In this document: positions 50,840-59,127 of the stretch, piece by piece | Layout: every line of letters starts with the position of its first letter | Numbering within the stretch: position 1 is the first letter of the stretch | Source: an uncultured Mailhella sp. | GTDB taxonomy: Bacteria > Desulfobacterota > Desulfovibrionia > Desulfovibrionales > Desulfovibrionaceae | Reading direction: 5' to 3' | NCBI RefSeq assembly: GCF_963931295.1 | Contig: NZ_OZ007001.1 | Span: 1,240,001-1,304,000 of the forward strand | DNA: 64,000 nucleotides | Made by a program: the position numbers and the translations under genes | Notes under the pieces: generated by a model | What the model was told of the DNA's origin: nothing | The model's database searches: none | Seen by the model: only the letters and a program-made list of their open reading frames with translations

Positions 50840-53800
50840 ATGCCCAACTTCGACTTTCTGAACGACCGCAAAGAGTTCTCCATGTTCGCCGCTTCCGCCG
50901 TGGAGGCGGAAAAGGTCTTTGCCTCGTCGCCCGCCATGTGCGTCATCGGCTGCCGCAAGGCTCTGGAGCTCGCCGTGAAGTGGGTCTATGCCGTCGATAA
51001 GAGTATACAGGCTCCCTACAAGGATACGCTTTCCGCGCTCATCCACGAGTACACCTTCAAAAAACAGCTCCCCGACCTTCTGTTCGAGGAAATCAAATGG
51101 ATCATCAAGTTCGGCAACATGGCCGTTCATACCAACAAGGCCGTTCCTTCCGCGTTTGCCGTGCAGGCCTTGAAAAACCTTTTTGATTTCATCAAATGGG
51201 TTGAATGCACCTACGGAAAAACCTATCGGGACCGCACCTTCGATGAACGGCTGATTCCCAAAACGCACGTCTCGCTCGACATGCGGAAAATACGGGAACA
51301 GGAAAGTCTGCTCGGCGAAAAAGACGCGGAAATTGAACGGCTCCGGCAGCAGCTTGCCTCATTGGCGGACAAATACACCGAAGAGAAGGAACACAACCGC
51401 CAGAGCCGCACCCTCACCCTGGAAGACCTTTCCGAGTTCAAGACCCGAAAGATTTATATCGACGCCATGCTCTTCAGCATGAACTGGAAACTGGAAGGGC
51501 CGGACAGCGACGTTTCTCAGGAATACGAAGTGGAGGGCATGGCCGACGTTCCCGGTCAGAAGGGCTATGCGGATTATGTGCTCTTTGGCAAAGACGGCAA
51601 GCCGCTCGCCGTGGTGGAAGCCAAAAAGGCCTGCAAGGACCCCAATACCGGAAGAACGCAGGCCAAGCTCTACGCCGACTGCCTCGAACGCCGTTTCGGG
51701 CAACGCCCCGTCATGTTCACGACCAACGGCTTCGATACCTTTTTCTGGGACGACAAGAGCGGCCCCCAGCGGAAGGCAAGCTTCCTTTTCGGCAAGGCCG
51801 ATCTGGAAAAAATCATCGAACGGCGCTCGTCCAGACTGCCGCTTGAAAACATCAGCATAAACGACGACATCACCGACCGCTATTATCAGAAGGCGGCCAT
51901 CCGCGCCGTATGCGAGGAAATCAGCCGCGGCGTGCGCAAGCATCTTCTCGTCATGGCCACCGGCACCGGCAAAACCAGAACGGCCGCCAGCCTGGTCGAT
52001 GTGCTGAGCCGGGGGCACCACATCACCAACGTGCTCTTTCTCGCCGACAGAACGGCGCTTGTCTCGCAGGCAAAGGACGACTTCAAAACGTACCTGCCGA
52101 ACATGTCCCTTTGCAATCTGTGCTCCAACAAGGACGACGCCTCCGCGCGAATCGTGTTCTCCACCTACCCCACCATCATGAACGCCATCGACCGCGCAAA
52201 GAACAAAGACGGCAACATGCTGTTCACGCCCGCGCACTTCGATCTCGTCATCATCGACGAAAGTCACCGGAGCATCTTCAAAAAATATCGCGCCATCTTT
52301 GAATACTTCGACGCCATCCTGCTCGGCCTGACCGCCACGCCGAAAACCGAAGTGGCCAGAAACACCTATGAATTCTTCGAGCTCGAAAACGGCGTTCCCA
52401 CCTATGCCTATGACTACGACACCGCCGTGCATCAGGATCACGTTCTGGTGCCGTACTACAATTATGAGGTCACGACAAAATTTCTCTCGGAGGGCATCAC
52501 CTACGATGAACTTTCCGACGAAGACAAGGAACGCTATGAAGACGACTTTGAGGACTTTGCCGAAGAAGGCGTCGTTCCGGACTTCATCCCCTCGCAGGCG
52601 CTGAACGACTTTGTCTTCAACCAGAAAACCGTGGACCTCGTGCTTCAGGACCTCATGGAGCGCGGCATAAAGGTGAACGGCGGCGAACGCATCGGCAAGA
52701 CCATCATTTTCGCCCAGAACAAGAAACACGCCGAATTCATTCTGGAACGCTTCAACAAACTTTATCCGCAGCATCACGGCACATGGGCAAGCCGCGTCAT
52801 CTGCGACGACAGTTACGCCCAGACCGTCATCGACAACTTCAAGGAAGCCGACAAGACGCCGTACATCGTGGTTTCCGTGGACATGATGGATACGGGCATC
52901 GACGTGCCGGAATGCGTGAATCTGGTCTTCTTTAAAAAAGTCCGTTCCAAAACCAAATTCTGGCAGATGATCGGACGCGGAACACGTCTCTGCCCGGAAC
53001 TGACCTGCACCGACCTCATAGAAGGCACGGAGTACGCCGGTAAAAAACGTTTCCTCATTTTCGACTACTGCGGCAATTTCGAGTTTTTCCGACAGGTCAA
53101 AAACACCCTGGAGGGAGATGTCCCGGTCTCGCTTTCGGAAAACATTTTCCGAAAGTGCATCCGGCTGATCGCGGCGTTTCAGGACGGATCGAAATCCGAC
53201 GAGATTTATCAGCTCTGGCGCAGGGAACTGACCGAAACCTGCCGCACGCTGATTGCCGCCCTCAACACGGAGCTCTTTCACGTCCGTCTTGCCCTGAAGC
53301 ATGTGGAGAAGTTCAAAAAACCGGAAGCTTTTGTCTGCCTTTCCGAGCTGGATCAGCAGGAGCTGACGGAACACATCGCCCCGCTGGTGCATTTCGATGA
53401 TCCCGACGACATGGCGCTGCGCTTCGATAATTTCATCTACGGCTTCATGCTGAATGCGCTGGATGAAAGCCCGCGCGTCAAGCACGATCTGACTCAGCTC
53501 ATCAAGACGGTCAGACTTCTGGAAAAAAAATCCTCCATCCCGCAGGTTGCGGAAAAGCTGCCGCTGATACGGCAGATTGCCGACCCGGACTTCTGGAAGG
53601 AAACAGACATCTGCAAGCTGGAACATATCCGGCGGGAACTGCGCTCGCTCATCTGCTTTCTGGATGAAGGCAGCAAAAGAAAGGACATCATCACCATTCT
53701 GACCGACCCCGTGCTGCAATCGACCGAGGGAGCGCCCCTGCCCGCCGACGACCCCTTTGAAAGCTACAGAATGAAGGTCAACCGCTATATTGAGGAACAC

Positions 53801-54214
53801 AAAAATTCCCTGGCCATCCATAACCTGACGCACAATATTCCGCTGACCAGAAAGGACTACGAGGAACTGGAACGCGTCTTTACGCAGGAACTCGGCAGCA
53901 GGGAGGACTACCAAAAGACTTTCGGCGACACGCCCTTCGGCCTGCTGATACGCAAAATCGCCAAAATGGATCATGAGGCCGCTCTTGCCGCGTTCTCGGA
54001 ATTCATCAACGACCAGTCGCTGAACTCCCGCCAGATAGCCTTTGTTCAGAAGGTCATCACGCACATTGAACAGAACGGCTGTGTCGAAGATCTTTCCATC
54101 CTTGCAAAGCCGCCTTTCGACAAGCCGGCAAAGCTTCTGGACTTCGACAAGCGCCAGCAGGAGAAACTGCTTGCCGTCATCCGGTCGGTACGGGATAATG
54201 CTCTGGTGATGTAA
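50840..54214 (+). CDS. hsdR: Type I restriction endonuclease subunit HsdR (EcoEI-like)
   Basis: A 1124-residue motor nuclease. It starts with a DUF4145-like helical domain (residues about 1-125) and a coiled coil (about 150-190). The nuclease motif has Asp245 (GYADYVLFG) and EAK at 260-262. The SF2 helicase has ATGTGKT (Lys378), DESH at 473-476, LTATPK and the VSVDMMDTGIDVPE and QMIGRGTRLCP motifs. The EcoEI-type C-terminal domain ends the chain. It lies 12 bp after hsdS with an AAGGAG site. It moves on DNA and cuts when the target is unmethylated. It looks intact and could serve both hsdM copies. Confidence 0.95.
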   Translation: MPNFDFLNDRKEFSMFAASAVEAEKVFASSPAMCVIGCRKALELAVKWVYAVDKSIQAPYKDTLSALIHEYTFKKQLPDLLFEEIKWIIKFGNMAVHTNKAVPSAFAVQALKNLFDFIKWVECTYGKTYRDRTFDERLIPKTHVSLDMRKIREQESLLGEKDAEIERLRQQLASLADKYTEEKEHNRQSRTLTLEDLSEFKTRKIYIDAMLFSMNWKLEGPDSDVSQEYEVEGMADVPGQKGYADYVLFGKDGKPLAVVEAKKACKDPNTGRTQAKLYADCLERRFGQRPVMFTTNGFDTFFWDDKSGPQRKASFLFGKADLEKIIERRSSRLPLENISINDDITDRYYQKAAIRAVCEEISRGVRKHLLVMATGTGKTRTAASLVDVLSRGHHITNVLFLADRTALVSQAKDDFKTYLPNMSLCNLCSNKDDASARIVFSTYPTIMNAIDRAKNKDGNMLFTPAHFDLVIIDESHRSIFKKYRAIFEYFDAILLGLTATPKTEVARNTYEFFELENGVPTYAYDYDTAVHQDHVLVPYYNYEVTTKFLSEGITYDELSDEDKERYEDDFEDFAEEGVVPDFIPSQALNDFVFNQKTVDLVLQDLMERGIKVNGGERIGKTIIFAQNKKHAEFILERFNKLYPQHHGTWASRVICDDSYAQTVIDNFKEADKTPYIVVSVDMMDTGIDVPECVNLVFFKKVRSKTKFWQMIGRGTRLCPELTCTDLIEGTEYAGKKRFLIFDYCGNFEFFRQVKNTLEGDVPVSLSENIFRKCIRLIAAFQDGSKSDEIYQLWRRELTETCRTLIAALNTELFHVRLALKHVEKFKKPEAFVCLSELDQQELTEHIAPLVHFDDPDDMALRFDNFIYGFMLNALDESPRVKHDLTQLIKTVRLLEKKSSIPQVAEKLPLIRQIADPDFWKETDICKLEHIRRELRSLICFLDEGSKRKDIITILTDPVLQSTEGAPLPADDPFESYRMKVNRYIEEHKNSLAIHNLTHNIPLTRKDYEELERVFTQELGSREDYQKTFGDTPFGLLIRKIAKMDHEAALAAFSEFINDQSLNSRQIAFVQKVITHIEQNGCVEDLSILAKPPFDKPAKLLDFDKRQQEKLLAVIRSVRDNALVM

Positions 54215-54255
54215 ATTTTTCTCCGCAACATCATCCTGACGAGAAGAGATTAACC

Positions 54256-55167
54256 ATGTCGGAAATAAAACTTTACGATACCAACGGGCAGGTCACGGAA
54301 CTGATATCTTCCTCGGTTCTTTTGGAAAGAGAACTGCAAACACTTATCGAAAATAACATGGCTACCTTCTTCGGTGTTCGCTTCCTTAAAAGCGAGTATT
54401 CGATAACCGGTGGAAGGATGGACAGCATAGGCATCGATGAAAACAACTGCCCGGTTATTTTTGAATACAAGCGCAATTCCAACGAAAATGTCATCAATCA
54501 GGGCTTATTTTATCTGGACTGGCTCCTCGACCATAAGGCAGACTTTAAACTTCTTGTCATGACTGTTCTGGGAAAAGACGCCGCTGATCTTATAGACTGG
54601 TCGGCCCCCTGTGTCATTTGTGTAGCGCACAAATTCAACAAATATGATATTCATGCGGTTGACAGAATGCAGGTTAATATAAAATTGGTAGAATATAGAA
54701 AATATAATAATGGAATGCTGCTATTCGAGCATCTTAACACGCCATCTACTTCCAGCTCAAGAAATAACGACACATGTCATACTGAACCTGTCATAAATAA
54801 ATCACAAAAGCATGACACATCATTTCATATTGACAAGCTTGAATCCATATCGCCGGAGCTTAAAGAACTCTACGAAAACATTTGCAACTATATCGAATCT
54901 CTTGGCGACGACGTGGCGTCCAATCAGCTCAAACAATGTCTTGCCTACAGAAAACTCCGAAATTTCGCCTGCATAGAAATTTTCAGCAAGCAACTGAAAT
55001 TATTTTTAACTCTTGATCCATCCACGGTGGAACTCACCAAAGACTTTACCCGAGACGTCAGCAATGTCGGGCATCACGGAACCGGCGACGTGGAAGTCAT
55101 CATTAGAAACTCGGAAGATTTTGAAAAAGCAAAACCTCTGATTGAGCGCGCCTATAACGAAGGATAG
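54256..55167 (+). CDS. PD-(D/E)XK nuclease-like protein with DUF5655-like C-terminus
   Basis: A 303-residue protein. The N-terminal half has a PD-(D/E)XK-like arrangement: GGRMDSIGIDENNCPVIFEYKR, with Asp in GRMDS and Glu-x-Lys in FEYKR (residues about 53-74). A low-complexity linker (about 165-195) is followed by a C-terminal domain (residues about 196-303) with LKQCLAYRKLRNFACIEIF and VEVIIRNSEDFEKAKPLIE, seen in DUF5655 proteins. It lies 41 bp after hsdR in the same direction and is probably part of the locus. Function is unproven; an accessory restriction or DNA-end protein is possible. Confidence 0.7.
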   Translation: MSEIKLYDTNGQVTELISSSVLLERELQTLIENNMATFFGVRFLKSEYSITGGRMDSIGIDENNCPVIFEYKRNSNENVINQGLFYLDWLLDHKADFKLLVMTVLGKDAADLIDWSAPCVICVAHKFNKYDIHAVDRMQVNIKLVEYRKYNNGMLLFEHLNTPSTSSSRNNDTCHTEPVINKSQKHDTSFHIDKLESISPELKELYENICNYIESLGDDVASNQLKQCLAYRKLRNFACIEIFSKQLKLFLTLDPSTVELTKDFTRDVSNVGHHGTGDVEVIIRNSEDFEKAKPLIERAYNEG

Positions 55168-55263
55168 GCTTGCATTGCCCCCACAGGCTTCATGGCACGC
55201 CGGCTAACCATGACACTCCGGTATGAGCCGGACTGTCGTATCACCTTTTCGGCAGACACTCAT

Positions 55264-55300
55264 AAGGCAGAAAGCTCTTCACTTTCTGCCTTATTTTTTC
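55264..55300. terminator. Terminator at the end of the first RM locus
   Basis: AAGGCAGAAAG and CTTTCTGCCTT form a perfect 11-bp stem followed by ATTTTTTC. Confidence 0.85.
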
Positions 55301-55315
55301 TGGTGGGAATAAAAT
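55301..55315 (+). repeat. Arm-type repeat, left copy (TGGTGGGAATAAAAT)
   Basis: Identical 15-bp word to 55540-55554, with a shorter copy at 55529-55539. Together they surround the tRNA-Met fragment. They resemble arm sites bound by tyrosine integrases. Confidence 0.6.
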
Positions 55316-55326
55316 TAAAAAGAAAA

Positions 55327-55356
55327 AACCCCTTACGGCATGCACCGTAAGGGGTT
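55327..55356 (-). terminator. Terminator following the tRNA-Met-like fragment
   Basis: AACCCCTTACGG and CCGTAAGGGGTT form a perfect 12-bp stem with a 6-nt loop; the T run (TTTTTTC) is on the minus strand. It is placed as the tRNA's own terminator would be. Confidence 0.8.
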
Positions 55357-55364
55357 GTATTCTC

Positions 55365-55412
55365 TGGTTGCGGGGAAAGGATTTGAACCAATGACCTTCG
55401 GGTTATGAGAAC
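55365..55412 (-). other. tRNA-Met 3' fragment: likely att core
   Basis: On the minus strand this reads GTTCTCATAACCCGAAGG, then GTCATTGGTTCAAATCC and a CCA end: the anticodon loop (CAT), variable region, T-arm and acceptor 3' strand of a tRNA-Met. The 5' half is missing, as the sequence beyond 55412 no longer pairs. A tyrosine integrase gene starts 170 bp away. This is the usual form of an integration site in a tRNA 3' end. Confidence 0.75.
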
Positions 55413-55528
55413 TAAGGTCATATCTTTCTATTGCTTTCTATTTTTTCTAACTATTACTATTTATTTGAAAAATATATATTTACATTTTCTTTCCATTTTT
55501 CTGATTTTCGGCCTTTTTCGGCTTGACG

Positions 55529-55554
55529 TGGTGGGAATATGGTGGGAATAAAAT
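55529..55554 (+). repeat. Arm-type repeats, right tandem pair
   Basis: Two copies of TGGTGGGAATA spaced 11 bp apart, directly before the integrase. The second extends to the full 15-bp word found at 55301. Confidence 0.65.
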
Positions 55555-55582
55555 CATATGTATATTTCCTGGAGGCCTTGCC

Positions 55583-56761
55583 ATGTCTTCACTTACGCGA
55601 CATCAGACCGACAAAGTAGGAGTATTTTTTGTTCTTGGAAAGCCTCGGATGAAGTCCAGAGACAAAGCCGAGTCGGCAAAACCGGATAAAATCTACTACA
55701 TCATGTACCGCTTGGACGGGAAAAAAATCGAAGAAAAGGTCGGGCGGGAGTCCGAAAGAATGACCCCGGCCAAAGCCGCAAAAATCAGAGAACAACGGGT
55801 AAACGGCATCAGTCTGCCCAATACCGAACGCCGTCGTATCCGCAAAGAACAAAAACAGGCTCTTGAATCACGCTGGACCATTGCCCGACTCTGGGATGCC
55901 TACAAGATAAATAAGCCTGACCTCAAAGGCCTCACTACCGATGAAAACCGCTACAAAAATTATTTAAGGGAATTTGCCGACCGAACGCCGGAAGAAATCT
56001 GCACCGGAGATATAGACCACCTGCGTCTTCGTCTCATCAAGGCGGGGAAAAAAGCAGGAACCATAAAAAATATTCTGGAGCTGCTCCGACGCATCATCAA
56101 CTTCGGAGTCAAAAAAGGGCTTTGCCCATGGATTCCGCCTTCACAGTTGCATTTCGAAATGCCGCATCTGAACAACGTGAAGACGGAAATGCTTACGGCG
56201 GAAGAACGTACCCGCTTCATTGAAGCTGCCCACCATGCAAAAAATCGCAAGGCAGGACAACTTATGCTCATGGCCTACTACACGGGAATGCGCCGAAGCG
56301 AACTTTTCCGACTCAAATGGACGCACATTGATTTTGAACAGGGCTTCATCAATATAGTAGGGGAAGGTCAGGAAGGAGCAAAAAGTCATCGAGATGAACG
56401 TATTCCCCTGACACAACCGGTCCGGGAACTGCTTTCCGAAATAGAAAACGAAGGCAGCGCCTATGTTTTTCCCGGCAGGGACGGCATAAGCCGCATGACC
56501 GATATTCATAAGCAGGTCAATGCCATAAAGAAAGCGGCCCGCCTTCCTGACGACTTCCGCCCCCTGCACGGCCTCAGGCACACCTTTGCCAGCGTTGCCG
56601 TATCCAACGGCGTTCCGCTCTCCCATGTGCAGAAATTGCTGACTCACAAGGATCCCTCCCTGACGCAACGTTATGCGCACCTCGAGGATAAGGCACTCAA
56701 AAACGCAGCCGCTCAGGTAGGAAACTTTCTGGCCATAGCAGATCTGGACGATAAAGGATAA
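55583..56761 (+). CDS. Tyrosine-type site-specific integrase
   Basis: A 392-residue integrase. An N-terminal DNA-binding (arm-type) domain and a SAM-like core-binding domain (residues about 98-185) precede the catalytic domain. The catalytic residues are Arg in YYTGMRRSELFRLKW, His-x-x-Arg in LHGLRHTFASVAV and the Tyr in LTQRYAHLEDKAL. The start is preceded by GGAGG at 7 nt. It is adjacent to the tRNA-Met fragment and points away from it. It should insert and excise the element lying to the right. Phage or integrative-island origin cannot be told apart here. Confidence 0.92.
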   Translation: MSSLTRHQTDKVGVFFVLGKPRMKSRDKAESAKPDKIYYIMYRLDGKKIEEKVGRESERMTPAKAAKIREQRVNGISLPNTERRRIRKEQKQALESRWTIARLWDAYKINKPDLKGLTTDENRYKNYLREFADRTPEEICTGDIDHLRLRLIKAGKKAGTIKNILELLRRIINFGVKKGLCPWIPPSQLHFEMPHLNNVKTEMLTAEERTRFIEAAHHAKNRKAGQLMLMAYYTGMRRSELFRLKWTHIDFEQGFINIVGEGQEGAKSHRDERIPLTQPVRELLSEIENEGSAYVFPGRDGISRMTDIHKQVNAIKKAARLPDDFRPLHGLRHTFASVAVSNGVPLSHVQKLLTHKDPSLTQRYAHLEDKALKNAAAQVGNFLAIADLDDKG

Positions 56762-56827
56762 GCCTGCTCTTGTCCGAGCTTTCCCGACAATATCTTATAT
56801 TTTCCTCATTACTCAAAGGACTCCCGC

Positions 56828-57838
56828 ATGGACAACACCTTCCGCTTCCTGATGTACCACTCTGCGGAGCAGAATATTTCCGTCAACGCCGTCATCCGCG
56901 ATGAAACCATCTGGCTGACGCAGAAAGCTATGGCCGAGCTGTTTGGAGTACAAACTCCCGCCATTAACAAGCATCTGAAAAATATTTTTGCTGAAGGCGA
57001 GCTGGATGAGAACGTGGTTGTTTCCAAAATGGAAATAACCACGCAACACGGTGCCATACCCGACAAAACTCAAACTAGAGATGCTCTTTTCTATAATCTC
57101 GATGCCATCATCTCCGTGGGATATCGGGTAAATTCCAGACGAGCCACCCAGTTCCGCATCTGGGCCACCAACGTACTCAAGGAATACATGATCAAAGGCT
57201 TTGCCATGGATGATGAACGCCTCAAACAGGGACGTACAGCTTTCGGCAAAGACTATTTCCGTGAACTTCTGGAACGGGTTCGCTCCATCCGGGCCAGTGA
57301 ACGCCGTATCTGGCAGCAGATTACCGATATTTTTGCCGAGTGCAGTCTGGACTATGACCGGAACTCCCCGGTAACCCGCCAATTCTATGCCATGGTACAG
57401 AATAAGTTCCACTATGCCATTACCAGCCAGACCTCTGCGGAAATCATCTATGCCGGAGCCGACAGGCATAAGGAACATATGGGACTGACAACCTGGAAAA
57501 ATGCCCCGGAGGGCCGTATTCTTAAATCAGACGTTACCATAGCGAAAAACTATCTGACCGAGCAGCAGATCAGACAATTGGAAAGAACGGTAACAGGCTA
57601 TTTTGATTATATCGAAGATCTGATAGAGCGGGAAAATACCTTCACCATGGAAGAATTCGCCGCCAGCATTAACGAATTTCTTACCTTCCGGCGCTATGAC
57701 ATCCTGCCCGATAAAGGAAAAATTTCCAGAGAACAGGCAGTTCTCAAAGCCGAAGCAGAATATGACGAATTCAATAAGACTCAACACATCACGTCCGATT
57801 TTGACAGGACGATCCGCAAAATGCTGAACCATGAATAA
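56828..57838 (+). CDS. rhuM: RhuM-family (virulence protein) protein
   Basis: A 336-residue protein of the RhuM family. It has the family start ETIWLTQKAMAELFGVQTPAINKHLKNIF (seen as WLTQKAMAELFGV), the VISVGYRVNSRRATQFRIWA-like motif and the C-terminal domain TYDYIEDLIERENTF-like (here YFDYIEDLIERENTF). RhuM is named from a Salmonella island gene; related genes are common on mobile islands and beside type I RM loci. The molecular role is not established; DNA binding through the N-terminal segment is plausible. It lies 67 bp after the integrase in the same direction. Confidence 0.85.
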   Translation: MDNTFRFLMYHSAEQNISVNAVIRDETIWLTQKAMAELFGVQTPAINKHLKNIFAEGELDENVVVSKMEITTQHGAIPDKTQTRDALFYNLDAIISVGYRVNSRRATQFRIWATNVLKEYMIKGFAMDDERLKQGRTAFGKDYFRELLERVRSIRASERRIWQQITDIFAECSLDYDRNSPVTRQFYAMVQNKFHYAITSQTSAEIIYAGADRHKEHMGLTTWKNAPEGRILKSDVTIAKNYLTEQQIRQLERTVTGYFDYIEDLIERENTFTMEEFAASINEFLTFRRYDILPDKGKISREQAVLKAEAEYDEFNKTQHITSDFDRTIRKMLNHE

Positions 57839-57886
57839 ACAGTTATCCCCTTCTTGAGCAGAGCGTCAGAAGAAAGGATCATCGCC

Positions 57887-58693
57887 ATGCCTGATCAAGG
57901 TAATTATACGGACTACTGGCCTTATCCCACATTTTCCACTCTTGGGGTGGATCAGCAGTATATCGTTGAGACCGCCATCATTCCCGCGGAAGACCTGCTT
58001 CGCCGGTTCAGCGGTTTTGAACCGTTTGAGATGGCTCTCGCCATCAACAACAGCATACTCTTCCCCAAGTTGAACAAGCCCTGCGACTTTCCCAGGCCGT
58101 TTCTGTTATGCAAGACGCGCCGGGATACTGCGAACAATCGTCCTGCTTACTTTCTTCTGGAAGCTCTTGACCTTTTTCCTTTTCAGTACCGGTGGGAAAA
58201 CGATAATCTCATCTTTGACTTCACCGGCATAGTGTTCAAAGAAAGTGATATCCTCACTCTGGAACTCTCTGCCGTGGAAAACGACTTCAGTCTTCCCCAT
58301 GTCCAAAACGCTCCAAAGGCATACCGGAAACTTTCCTTCCTCAAGGAGTATTTTCCCGAAGAAGGACCGAAGACCGTCATCGAAGCTCTTCTGCAAGAAG
58401 TATCAACGGCACAAAAAGGCGAACACGCCACTGGGCCTGTTCAGAAAAAAGATATGAGCAAGGCAAACGAAAAGAAGCGAAGCCATACGGAAGCACGATG
58501 GAAACAGCAATTTTCCTCCGGCATCGCCGCTGCTCTTTTCTGTCTGGAGCAATACCAGCGCACCGGAACTCCGGTAACGCGCAAAGAATATGCCGCCGCA
58601 CTCAGAAAGCAGGGGTATGAGCCTCTCATGGTGGAAGCGGACGGACTTTTCCGCGCTCTCATGCCGAAAGAAATCCTGCATAGGGGCGACTAA
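57887..58693 (+). CDS. Hypothetical protein of the mobile element
   Basis: A 268-residue protein I do not recognise. AAAGGA lies 9 nt before the ATG at 57887; a TTG start 33 bp earlier is less likely. It begins MPDQGNYTDYWPYPT. The N-terminal two-thirds look globular and acidic. A low-complexity Lys/Glu linker (about residues 185-205) is followed by a short helical domain. It follows rhuM in the same direction and precedes the AlpA-like gene, so it is probably cargo of the element. Confidence 0.65.
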   Translation: MPDQGNYTDYWPYPTFSTLGVDQQYIVETAIIPAEDLLRRFSGFEPFEMALAINNSILFPKLNKPCDFPRPFLLCKTRRDTANNRPAYFLLEALDLFPFQYRWENDNLIFDFTGIVFKESDILTLELSAVENDFSLPHVQNAPKAYRKLSFLKEYFPEEGPKTVIEALLQEVSTAQKGEHATGPVQKKDMSKANEKKRSHTEARWKQQFSSGIAAALFCLEQYQRTGTPVTRKEYAAALRKQGYEPLMVEADGLFRALMPKEILHRGD

Positions 58694-58810
58694 ATACTTC
58701 GATTCCTCCTGATCCAGTTCTTTCTGTTACCATTTTTTAAGGGGGACCTCTCCATTTTTTCCCCCTCCTTTGATTTTTTACGTCTTTTTCTTTCAACTCC
58801 ACGCGTTATG

Positions 58811-58837
58811 CTCCTCATAAATCCACATATTGAGGAG
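58811..58837 (+). promoter_or_regulatory. Hairpin masking the ribosome site of the AlpA-like gene
   Basis: CTCCTCA and TGAGGAG pair perfectly over a 13-nt loop, and the right arm is the Shine-Dalgarno sequence of the gene at 58844. In RNA this could hide the ribosome site. Confidence 0.6.
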
Positions 58838-58843
58838 TGAACC

Positions 58844-59116
58844 ATGGATACCAAGACAGAAAGAATCGTAAAACAAAATCGCCCGCATTCCTGCAAGCCT
58901 TCCCCCGAAGCATCGGCTTTTGCTGATCCTCATCTTATTCTGCTCAACGAAAAGCAGGCAGCCGCCTTTCTTGGCCTTACAGACCGCACGCTTCAGCAGC
59001 GCCGTTACTATTCGCAACCCCCTGCCTATATCAAACTGCCCGGCAGCAATGCCGTCCGCTATCGCCTCTCCGAGCTGATTGCCTTTGTAGAAGCGGGCGA
59101 AGTACCCTTGGAATAA
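58844..59116 (+). CDS. AlpA/excisionase-like helix-turn-helix protein
   Basis: A 90-residue protein with an N-terminal tail and a MerR/AlpA-type helix-turn-helix: LLNEKQAAAFLGLTDRTLQQRR (shown by EKQAAAFLGLTDRTL), and YIKLPGSNAVRYRLSELIAFVE. Proteins of this size with this motif act as excisionases or regulators in integrative elements. GAGGAG lies 6 nt before the ATG and is part of a hairpin. It overlaps the next frame region by one base and so may be co-transcribed with it. Confidence 0.72.
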   Translation: MDTKTERIVKQNRPHSCKPSPEASAFADPHLILLNEKQAAAFLGLTDRTLQQRRYYSQPPAYIKLPGSNAVRYRLSELIAFVEAGEVPLE

Positions 59117-59127
59117 TGGAGGTGAAC

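Noticed and set aside
55365..55440. An intact tRNA-Met gene
   Set aside because: Only the anticodon loop, T-arm and 3' acceptor strand are present. The 5' acceptor and D-arm do not pair, so it is an attachment-site fragment.
58741..58785. Terminator before the AlpA-like gene
   Set aside because: GGGGGA/TCCCCC can pair but the loop is long and the T run is distant, so it was not listed as a feature.
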